NCBI GenBank assembly: GCA_041624375.1 | Contig: JBFJVD010000135.1 | Span: forward strand, 1-8,064 | Direction of reading: 5' to 3' | DNA length: 8,064 nucleotides | Source of the DNA: JBFJVD01 sp041624375 | GTDB taxonomy: Bacteria > Chloroflexota > Anaerolineae > Anaerolineales > E44-bin32 | Part shown: positions 1 through 5,382 of the stretch, piece by piece | Position numbering within the stretch: the first letter of the stretch is position 1 | Layout: every line of letters begins with the position of its first letter | Position numbers and translations under genes: made by a program | The notes under the pieces: generated by a model | The model's database searches: none | What the model was told of the DNA's origin: nothing | Seen by the model: the letters and a program-made list of their open reading frames with translations, nothing else

Positions 1-19
1 GGCCCTGGCAGGCAAATAG
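1..19 (+). CDS. possible C-terminal end of an upstream plus-strand gene (partial)
   Basis: Read in frame 2, the first bases encode Ala-Leu-Ala-Gly-Lys followed by TAG at 17-19. The position would fit a plus-strand gene converging on the FHA gene, with hairpins filling the space between them. Five codons cannot show that this is a real gene, so this is only a note for whoever has the flanking sequence. Confidence 0.2.
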
Positions 20-22
20 CTG

Positions 23-42
23 CGCGCCGCAACCGCGGCGCG
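23..42. other. GC-only 8-bp hairpin
   Basis: CGCGCCGC at 23-30 and GCGGCGCG at 35-42 form a perfect 8-bp inverted repeat around the loop AACC. Neither strand has a T-run after it, so it is not a classical intrinsic terminator by itself. It lies 3 bases after the possible stop codon at 17-19 and 8 bases before the terminator stem, and may help halt or protect transcripts coming from either side. Confidence 0.4.
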
Positions 43-48
43 GGAACC

Positions 49-81
49 AAAAGGGCGGAGCAAGTTCATTGCTCCGCCCTT
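49..81 (-). terminator. intrinsic terminator of the FHA gene
   Basis: A perfect 13-bp inverted repeat (51-63 paired with 69-81, core GGGCGGAGCAA) encloses a 5-base loop. Read on the minus strand the stem ends in four T residues (two in the stem, two after it), then GGTTCC. It begins about 20 bases past the stop codon of the FHA gene, the right place for a rho-independent terminator. The T-run is short. On the plus strand no T-run follows, so any effect on a gene entering from the left would be weaker. Confidence 0.75.
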
Positions 82-101
82 CGCAACTTCAACAGCAGGG
101 G

Positions 102-671
102 CTAGAAGCCAAAGATGCGGAGTGGCGCGTAGAGAAGATCGGGATAGTACGCGTCCATGAACCAGAAGACGCCGATGCACAGGCTAAGCAGCACCAGACA
201 GCCGCAGCCGGCGAAGATCCAGCGCCGCCGGTCCTCGCCGCCTTCCTGTGCCATGGGCATGGCCGGTTCCGGCATGGCCGCCGGTGGCGGAGGTGCGGCG
301 CGCGGCTGGGCCGGCGCCGGTTCAGGGCCGGAGGCGGTGCTCAGCACCGTCGCCGCCGACTCCGCGGATTCAGCGTCGAAGGTGACGGTGACGTTCTCTC
401 CCAACCCGATCAAGTCGCCAGGGCTGAGCACACGCGGGGCGACGAGGCGTTCCCCGTTGACGAACGATCCGTTCGTCGAGCCCAGATCCTCAAGAACATA
501 GCCACCGGGGGTGCGCGTCAGTCGAGCATGCTGTCGCGAAACCTCCGGGTCGTTGATCACGATATCGGTGCTGACATCGCGCCCGATCAGGGAAATCTCC
601 TTGTTCAGTTCGAACGTCATGCCAGGGTTCGGCCCGGTGCGTTCGATCAATCGGAAGGATCCTGAGGTCAT
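102..671 (-). CDS. FHA-domain protein with C-terminal membrane anchor
   Basis: The 189-residue product has an N-terminal forkhead-associated domain (about 5-100), a phosphothreonine-binding module. Visible signature residues are G30-R31, the S45-R-Q-H48 motif, and the L63-G-S-T-N-G68 loop with the following VNG turn. All the usual phosphopeptide-contact positions appear kept, so it should bind phosphorylated partners. Residues about 102-148 are a Pro/Ala-rich low-complexity linker, and about 151-172 is one hydrophobic helix rich in Cys and Leu, preceded by three arginines, suggesting that the FHA domain stays in the cytoplasm. The ATG is preceded by GAGGAG at 6 bases spacing. It lies 177 bases downstream of the NfeD gene, with its own likely promoter at 824-852 and a terminator just after its stop. 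The partner kinase is not in this window. FHA assignment is firm; the cellular role is unknown. Confidence 0.9.
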   Translation of the reverse strand: MTSGSFRLIERTGPNPGMTFELNKEISLIGRDVSTDIVINDPEVSRQHARLTRTPGGYVLEDLGSTNGSFVNGERLVAPRVLSPGDLIGLGENVTVTFDAESAESAATVLSTASGPEPAPAQPRAAPPPPAAMPEPAMPMAQEGGEDRRRWIFAGCGCLVLLSLCIGVFWFMDAYYPDLLYAPLRIFGF

Positions 672-677
672 CCCCTA

Positions 678-683
678 CTCCTC
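678..683 (-). promoter_or_regulatory. Shine-Dalgarno of the FHA gene
   Basis: On the minus strand GAGGAG sits 6 bases before the ATG at 671. It is one of the strongest ribosome sites in the window and fixes the start of the FHA gene. Confidence 0.75.
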
Positions 684-823
684 GGCAAGCCTGTTTGCGG
701 TGTTCCCCTCAACCATGAGGTCTCATTCGCGGCGAGTTCGCTGGCAGCAAATTCTCTGCAGGACATGCGATGGCTGGGTGCAAACCCTGTGCCAGCAGGC
801 CCCCATCTGGGTGGATCCGGCTT

Positions 824-852
824 AGTGTACAGGCTCCCTTGGACCGAGTCAA
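824..852 (-). promoter_or_regulatory. sigma70-like promoter for the FHA gene
   Basis: On the minus strand TTGACT (852-847) and TACACT (829-824) are separated by exactly 17 bases. They match the TTGACA/TATAAT consensus at 5 of 6 and 4 of 6 positions, and a TG lies directly before the -10 box. The predicted start point is near 817, giving a leader of roughly 145 bases before the FHA start codon. The -35 box overlaps the stop codon of the NfeD gene. This is a sequence prediction only. Confidence 0.55.
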
Positions 853-2189
853 CTTTTGTCTTTCGTCGGTCGCCGCACGCGCACTTTCAAGCCTTCAACG
901 GAGATCACCTCAACGACGGTGCCGGCTTCAACCTGCTCGCCTTCGACCAGCTCGGCGGTCCAGATCTCGCCGGCGAGCGCAACTTTGCCCGCCGGCTCGA
1001 GCGCGGTGCGGGCCGTCGCCTGCTTGCCGATCAGCGCCTCCCAGCCGACATCGATCGGGCGTCGCTGGGCGCGCAGCGCAAAGATGACGATACCGAGGAA
1101 GAGCGCCGTGGTGGCCAGCGCGGTCCCCACCACCAACGCGGTGGAAACCCGCTGGAAGGCGGGTGTGCCCGGACTGATGAAGAGCACCACTGCGCCGACG
1201 ATCAGCGAGATGACGCCGGCGGCCGTGAGGGCGCCGAAGGTGGGCGTTTTCACCTCCAGCAGGAAGAGGACAAATGCCGTGATGATGAAGATCAAGCCGA
1301 ACCAGTTGACCGGCAGGACTCCGAGGCCATAGGCCCCGAGCGCGAGACAGGTGACGCCGAGCAGGCCTGCCACCCAGCCCCCCGGGCTCGAGATTTCAAT
1401 CAGGATCGCCTGCACGCCGATCGTCATCAACAGAAAGATCAGGTTCGGATTGGTGAGCGCCTGGAGCACCTGCTCAATGAAGGACATGGGGAGTTCGATG
1501 ATCGTCAGACCCTCGGTTTGAAGGGTCTGCGTGGTTCCGGCCACCTCAACTTCAAACCCATCGAGCTGGCGCAGAAGGTCGTCCAGATCCAGCGCAACGA
1601 CGTCAATCAAGCCGACTTCCAGCGCTTCGGCCGCCGAAGCGGCGCGCGCCTCGTCGATCGTCGCCTCGGCCAGCGCCACCGCCTCCGGACCGCGGCGCTC
1701 GGCCAGGCTGCGAACCGTCGCCTTGAGGATCTCCTTTTCCTTGGTCTCGATGGTTTCGCCCAGTTCCTCGCCCCCGAGCCCCACCGGGCTGGCGGCGCCG
1801 ATCGCCGTCTCGGGCGCCATCGCCGCCACATGGCCGGCCAGCGTGATCACCGTGCCGGCACTGCCGGCAATCGCACCCTGGGGGGCGACATAGACCACCA
1901 CCGGCACGCTGCTAGCCCGCAGGCTGCGCACCATACGATTCATCAGATCGATCGCCCCACCGGGCGTGTCCATCCGCAGAATCACCAGTGCCGCCCCCGT
2001 TTCCTGGGCTTCCGCCAGCCCGCGGTCGAGGTACTCGGCCATCGCCGGCGTCAGCGGGCCCTCGGTCGAGAGAACGAGCACTTCGCCCGATTCCTGGGCT
2101 TGCGCCGTCGGCAGCCAGAAGAGGATCAGGCTCGCCAGGAGCAGCAGCCGGAAGATTTGATTCATGCCCAGTAGACCATGTGACTTCAT
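849..2189 (-). CDS. nfeD: NfeD-family membrane-bound serine protease (ClpP class)
   Basis: About 446 residues. Order of parts: a signal peptide or first helix ending in a Ala-Gln-Ala-like site; a ClpP-class protease domain (about 35-205); five hydrophobic segments (about 247-371); and a C-terminal NfeD OB-fold domain (about 380-440). The protease keeps the MDTPGG segment, the nucleophile in AGSAGT (Ser110), the GAASPV segment, and lysines in ETKEKEILK (Lys150 region) at the expected distance upstream of the RSLAERRG helix, so a Ser-Lys dyad is likely. Characterised members (e.g. Pyrococcus PH1510) cleave membrane-associated substrates such as stomatin tails and usually sit beside a stomatin/slipin (SPFH) gene; none is present here. 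Start: an ATG at 2189 follows AGGGTGAG and fits a TATAAT box at 2199-2204; ATG at 2165 is an alternative that also leaves a good signal peptide. A longer reading frame to 2279 would run through both divergent promoters and into the neighbouring gene, so it was not used. Confidence 0.9.
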   Translation of the reverse strand: MKSHGLLGMNQIFRLLLLASLILFWLPTAQAQESGEVLVLSTEGPLTPAMAEYLDRGLAEAQETGAALVILRMDTPGGAIDLMNRMVRSLRASSVPVVVYVAPQGAIAGSAGTVITLAGHVAAMAPETAIGAASPVGLGGEELGETIETKEKEILKATVRSLAERRGPEAVALAEATIDEARAASAAEALEVGLIDVVALDLDDLLRQLDGFEVEVAGTTQTLQTEGLTIIELPMSFIEQVLQALTNPNLIFLLMTIGVQAILIEISSPGGWVAGLLGVTCLALGAYGLGVLPVNWFGLIFIITAFVLFLLEVKTPTFGALTAAGVISLIVGAVVLFISPGTPAFQRVSTALVVGTALATTALFLGIVIFALRAQRRPIDVGWEALIGKQATARTALEPAGKVALAGEIWTAELVEGEQVEAGTVVEVISVEGLKVRVRRPTKDKS

Positions 2190-2198
2190 CTCACCCTG

Positions 2199-2227
2199 AT
2201 TATAGCCGCCCAAACAGCCCGTTTCGC
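2199..2227 (-). promoter_or_regulatory. leftward promoter of the NfeD gene (TATAAT -10)
   Basis: The minus strand reads an exact TATAAT at 2204-2199. The predicted start point is near 2192, which is 3 bases before the ATG at 2189 and 27 bases before the alternative ATG at 2165. The region where a -35 box should lie (around 2222-2227, GCGAAA on this strand) does not match TTGACA, so it may need an activator or another sigma factor. Confidence 0.5.
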
Positions 2228-2256
2228 TTTTTCGAGGCGTAGGGTTCGCGTATAAT
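2228..2256 (+). promoter_or_regulatory. rightward promoter of the six-gene operon (TATAAT -10)
   Basis: An exact TATAAT occupies 2251-2256. Counting the usual 6 bases from the box to the start point places +1 at 2263, the G of the GTG start codon, so a leaderless message is predicted. No Shine-Dalgarno sequence lies in the usual window before that GTG, which agrees. The -35 region (about 2228-2233, TTTTTC) is poor and overlaps or abuts that of the leftward promoter. Confidence 0.5.
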
Positions 2257-2262
2257 GCGCCT

Positions 2263-3093
2263 GTGCCTACGCCGTTCAACCATCTCGCGCTGGCCGATCA
2301 GCTGATGACCGACCCACGCCTCGACCCGGCGGTGCGCGACCGCCTTGAGCGCGCTCGAGGCTCGTTCCTCTTCGGCAACACGGCGCCGGATGCTGGCGTA
2401 CTCTCTGGACAAAAGCGAGCAGAAACCCATTTCTTCCAAGTGCCGATGAAGCCCGGTCCGCCGGCGCACCAACGCTTGCTGGCCCGGCACGCGGAACTTG
2501 GCGAGGTCGCCGAGCTGACGAACGCCCACGCCTGCTTTGTCGCCGGCTACCTCGCCCATCTGTGGCTCGATCAGGCGTGGATTGCCACCTTGTTTGAACC
2601 ATACTTCGGTCCGACAGTCCAGCGCGACAGCTTCCACCAGCGCTTGATCGATCACAACCTGCTGCGAGCCTATCTGGACGCGCAGGACCTCCCGAAGCTC
2701 TCGAACGACCTGCCCCGCCGGATCGCAGACATCGAGCCTGAACATTGGCTCCCGTTTGCGTCGGACCAAGCGCTTCTGCGCTGGCGAGATCATCTCGTTG
2801 AGCAGCTTCGGCCAGGGGGGCGGGCGGCCACCGTTGAGATCTTTGCCACACGCCTCGGCATCTCTCCGGAATCCTTCGCGCTGCGGCTCGCCTCAAATGA
2901 GGAGATGGAGCGGGCCGTCTTCCAATTCGTCAGTGAAGAAGACCTGGCCGGTTTCCAGGGTTGGGGTCTGGCACAATCCATCGAGCTCGTGTCGGCCTAC
3001 CTGAGCGGGGAGCTCCCGGACGCACCGTCGGTCAATCGCACGTTTCAGAAACGGCCGATCTCACAGATCCTTCAGGAAGAAGGTGTGCCATGA
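2263..3093 (+). CDS. zinc-dependent phospholipase C-fold protein
   Basis: The 276-residue product resembles the zinc-dependent phospholipase C / S1-P1 nuclease fold. Candidate metal ligands occur in the family's order: His7 (in NHLALA, like His14 of Bacillus cereus PLC), Asp43 (in TAPDAG), His56 (in ETHFF), His99 and Asp103 (in AGYLAHLWLDQ, the HxxxD pair), then His125 and His131. The Asp43-His56 and His99-Asp103 spacings are close to those of the secreted enzyme. Unlike that enzyme there is no signal peptide, so it should act in the cytoplasm or at the inner membrane face. Residues about 140-276 are helical and not recognised. The start is GTG with no ribosome site but with TATAAT ending 6 bases before it; the next start, Met15, would lose His7. 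The stop overlaps the following start by 4 bases. Hydrolase activity and substrate are unproven; many relatives are annotated by fold only. Confidence 0.75.
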   Translation: MPTPFNHLALADQLMTDPRLDPAVRDRLERARGSFLFGNTAPDAGVLSGQKRAETHFFQVPMKPGPPAHQRLLARHAELGEVAELTNAHACFVAGYLAHLWLDQAWIATLFEPYFGPTVQRDSFHQRLIDHNLLRAYLDAQDLPKLSNDLPRRIADIEPEHWLPFASDQALLRWRDHLVEQLRPGGRAATVEIFATRLGISPESFALRLASNEEMERAVFQFVSEEDLAGFQGWGLAQSIELVSAYLSGELPDAPSVNRTFQKRPISQILQEEGVP

Positions 3094-3923
3094 GAATCAT
3101 CGAGCGGTCCCCCTTTCGCGGTGAAGATGGTGAGATCAGCCTGGAGAAGCGCATTCGCGGCACCCTGGAGTACGGGCTTTCCTGGTATGCCGAGATGACC
3201 GCCCAGGAAGTGGTCACCGAACGTCTCAATCGGAGCTTTCCGACCGACTATGTGTTGATCCGCAACCTGGAAATCCCCCAGACCGGAATCACCGCGCCCA
3301 TGATTCTCATCAGCCCGCAGGGCGTTCGCGTCATCGTGGCCTCCCCGGCGCGCGGCATCTTTCGGGCCAAAGGCGAAGATTGGCAGACCTTCGACAGCCG
3401 CCGGCGCAGCTTCAAACGCGCCCGGCCCAATCCACAGGAGTTCGCCCTCGAAGCCGCCGAAACGCTGCGCAACTACTTGAATCGGCTGGGCTTGCCGCTA
3501 CCGGAGGTCGAAGCCGTGCTCATTATGTCCAATCCGCGCACCCATGTCGATACGGTGCGGCCCCGGGCGCGCATCATCCAGCGAGATGCCATCGACCACT
3601 TCGCGGCCAACCTGCAGAAGCAGCAACCCATCCTGGACCGCGAGGACATCGATACGGTCCGTGATGCGTTGATCAACCCGCCGAAGTCACCGAAAGCCGA
3701 GCTGGAGTTGGAAGAGGAGGCGAGTCGCACACCGCTTCCCGATGCAAAGCCTGGCGAGGCCATCGGCAGCGATCCATTCGAACTGGAGCAACGGGGACCA
3801 TCCCGGCTCGCACCCCGCCGGATGTTTGGGATGACCCGCAACCAGTGGATCGTGCTCGTTGTGCTCGGATTCTTCCAGCTCATCGTGATCGTCTTCTTCG
3901 CGCTGCTGCTGGCGTTCTCTTAG
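3090..3923 (+). CDS. NERD-like domain protein with C-terminal membrane anchor
   Basis: 277 residues from an ATG that overlaps the preceding stop (ATGA) and follows GGAAGAAGGTG. Residues about 32-180 resemble a nuclease-related NERD domain: helix TAQEVVTERLNR, strand YVLIRNLEI, then TAPMILISPQGVRVIVASP and a GIFRAKGEDW turn, matching the family layout of 'D-hydrophobic-P-x-GV-x-VI-E-x-K ... W'. The expected Asp and the Glu/Lys pair appear to be replaced (Ala69 or Thr68; Ala84 and Pro86), so nuclease activity is doubtful. Residues about 195-245 are a charged, acidic then Pro-rich linker, and about 252-275 is a single strongly hydrophobic helix preceded by Arg residues, so the domain should face the cytoplasm. 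Translational coupling to the phospholipase-like gene suggests a shared task at the membrane. The family call is by pattern only; an unrelated alpha/beta domain is possible. Confidence 0.55.
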   Translation: MRIIERSPFRGEDGEISLEKRIRGTLEYGLSWYAEMTAQEVVTERLNRSFPTDYVLIRNLEIPQTGITAPMILISPQGVRVIVASPARGIFRAKGEDWQTFDSRRRSFKRARPNPQEFALEAAETLRNYLNRLGLPLPEVEAVLIMSNPRTHVDTVRPRARIIQRDAIDHFAANLQKQQPILDREDIDTVRDALINPPKSPKAELELEEEASRTPLPDAKPGEAIGSDPFELEQRGPSRLAPRRMFGMTRNQWIVLVVLGFFQLIVIVFFALLLAFS

Positions 3924-3949
3924 CCACAGGCTCCACCGACCGGAACTTC

Positions 3950-3954
3950 AGGAT
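3950..3954 (+). promoter_or_regulatory. Shine-Dalgarno supporting a TTG start
   Basis: AGGAT lies 8 bases before TTG at 3963. The first in-frame ATG of the glycosyltransferase is about 80 codons later, past the nucleotide-binding core, so this site supports the TTG as the true start. Confidence 0.55.
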
Positions 3955-3962
3955 CGCCTCAC

Positions 3963-4691
3963 TTGCCACCGCTGTTATCGATCGTCATCCCGGCGCATAA
4001 TGAGGAACGCCGCCTCCCCGGAACCCTTGAAGAGATCCTCAGCTTCCTCGACCGTCAGGAGTACCAGGCCGAGGTGGTGGTCGTTGAAAATGCCAGCCAG
4101 GACGCAACGGCTGCCGTCGCTGAACGCTACGCTGCCCGTCACAAGCGAATCCAGCTCCTGCAAGAGCCGCAGCGCGGCAAAGGCGTGGCCGTTCAGCGCG
4201 GCATGCTCGCTGCGGAAGGCGACTATCGCTTCATCTGTGATGCCGACCTTTCGATGCCCATAGCCGAGGTGAACCGCTTCATTCCCCCTCAGCTGGAGGG
4301 CTTCGACATCGCCATCGCCTCGCGCGAAGTTCCCGGTGCGATCCGCTACGGCGAGCCGCTCTATCGTCATCTCATCGGTCGGGTATACAACAACCTGGTC
4401 CGCCTGCTCGCCCTGCCCCGTTTTCAGGACACGCAGTGCGGCTTCAAGTGCTTCCGGGCCCGCGCCGCCGAGGATCTCTTCTCGGTTCAGCGACTCACCG
4501 GCATGGGCTTCGACGTGGAGATCCTCTTCGTCGGCGACCGGCGTGGGTATCGGATCGTGGAAATCCCCATCCCCTGGTACTACAATGCCGACAGTCGGGT
4601 CCGCTTATTCCAGGATTCCTTCGCCATGCTGTTCGACCTGCTCCGAATCCGCCGCAACTGGCGCCAGGGGCTCTATGACTCCCCGCACTAG
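3963..4691 (+). CDS. family 2 glycosyltransferase, dolichyl-phosphate glucosyltransferase-like
   Basis: 242 residues with a complete GT-A fold. Motifs: SIVIPAHNEERRLP (6-19), VVVENASQDAT (39-49), the RGKGVAVQRGML segment (71-82), the metal-binding D93-A-D95, and the acceptor-side DTQCGFKCF (156-164) followed by GFDVEIL (182-188) and VEIPIPW (199-205). This set is typical of the DPG-synthase/ALG5-like subgroup of GT2, which moves a sugar from a nucleotide sugar to a polyprenyl phosphate at the cytoplasmic membrane face. No membrane helix is seen, so it would be a peripheral enzyme. It starts with TTG 39 bases after the NERD-like gene, with no terminator between, and its end overlaps the next gene by 17 bases. 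Sugar and lipid acceptor cannot be read from sequence; a related role in glycolipid or cell-surface glycan synthesis is the best guess. Confidence 0.88.
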   Translation: MPPLLSIVIPAHNEERRLPGTLEEILSFLDRQEYQAEVVVVENASQDATAAVAERYAARHKRIQLLQEPQRGKGVAVQRGMLAAEGDYRFICDADLSMPIAEVNRFIPPQLEGFDIAIASREVPGAIRYGEPLYRHLIGRVYNNLVRLLALPRFQDTQCGFKCFRARAAEDLFSVQRLTGMGFDVEILFVGDRRGYRIVEIPIPWYYNADSRVRLFQDSFAMLFDLLRIRRNWRQGLYDSPH

Positions 4692-5382
4692 CTCTGGGGC
4701 GCTCCCAGGTCTAGAGACTGAGCACTCGCTTCGCAAACAGGGAGCCGTGCGGATCGCTGGCCTCGACGAAGCCGGCCGTGGAGCGCTGGCCGGGCCCGTC
4801 GTCGCCGCTGCGGTGATTCTCCCGATTGAGCGGCCGGATCTGTCGGAACGGCTGGCGGGAGTGCGTGACTCGAAGCAGCTCAGCCCACCGGCGCGCGCCC
4901 GCGCGGCGGCGCTCATCCGGCGCATCGCCCTCGCCTGTGGCCTCGGCTCGGCGACGAGCAGCGAGATTGATGGACTCGGCGTCGTTCCGGCGACCCGGCT
5001 GGCGATGCAGCGCGCCCTGGAATCGCTTCAGACGTCCCCCGATTACCTGCTGCTCGACCACATCTCGCTCCCGCAGAGCCGGCTGGCGCAGCGGTCCATC
5101 ACCCGGGGTGATGCAAGCGTGCTCTCGATCGCGGCCGCTTCTGTGCTGGCCAAGGTGGCGCGAGACGAAGCGATGGCGGCTGCCGAAGACCGGTACCCGG
5201 GATACGGCTTCGCCCGCCACAAGGGCTATGGAACTGCGGCCCACCAGGCCGCGCTCGAGCGCCTCGGCCCCTGCCCCCTCCACCGGCAATCCTTCGCCCC
5301 CGTGGCCGCCAGCGCGCTGCTGCGGATCGGCACGCCGATCGAGGTGCGGCAGGCGCAATCGAGGGAGCCGGGCCCGACATGA
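4675..5382 (+). CDS. rnhB: ribonuclease HII
   Basis: 235 residues; cuts the RNA strand of RNA-DNA hybrids and starts removal of single ribonucleotides from DNA. The four acidic catalytic residues are present in the right spacing: Asp31-Glu32 in GLDEAGRGALAGPV, Asp128 in YLLLDHISLP, and Asp146 in RGDASVLSIAAASVLAK (18 residues after Asp128, as in E. coli). Other marks are DSKQLS (65-70), YPGYGF (174-179), HKGYGT (182-187) and the C-terminal PLHRQSF (201-207). About 25 residues precede the first strand, a modest N-terminal extension. The ATG is preceded by CAGGGG at short spacing and overlaps the glycosyltransferase end; the frame stays open further upstream to 4336 but that part is antisense-like noise inside the glycosyltransferase. 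It shares its stop with the start of the next gene (ATGA). It is a housekeeping enzyme carried in an otherwise unrelated operon. Confidence 0.96.
   Translation: MTPRTSSGALPGLETEHSLRKQGAVRIAGLDEAGRGALAGPVVAAAVILPIERPDLSERLAGVRDSKQLSPPARARAAALIRRIALACGLGSATSSEIDGLGVVPATRLAMQRALESLQTSPDYLLLDHISLPQSRLAQRSITRGDASVLSIAAASVLAKVARDEAMAAAEDRYPGYGFARHKGYGTAAHQAALERLGPCPLHRQSFAPVAASALLRIGTPIEVRQAQSREPGPT

Noticed and set aside
707..720. Small hairpin CCTCA-ACCA-TGAGG in the FHA leader as a riboswitch or attenuator
   Set aside because: Only 5 bp, no T-run after it on the minus strand and no known riboswitch core around it; 5-bp perfect stems are expected by chance.
765..2174. 469-codon open frame on the plus strand, antisense to nfeD
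   Set aside because: Composition is Arg/His/Gln-rich with no recognisable domain, and it mirrors a clear, complete NfeD gene. Long antisense frames of this kind are common in GC-rich genes.
2190..2279. Longer nfeD start at 2279
   Set aside because: It would run through both TATAAT boxes and overlap the start of the divergent gene; the added residues precede the signal peptide and look like noise.
4336..4674. Upstream extension of the rnhB frame by 113 codons
   Set aside because: It lies wholly within the glycosyltransferase coding region, is Ser/Thr/Pro-rich without RNase HII similarity, and the ATG at 4675 has a ribosome site just before it.
5053..5067. DH in place of the E. coli-type DG at the third catalytic Asp of RNase HII as a sign of inactivation
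   Set aside because: The Asp itself is kept and the following residue varies in the family (for example DA in bacilli), so activity should not be affected.
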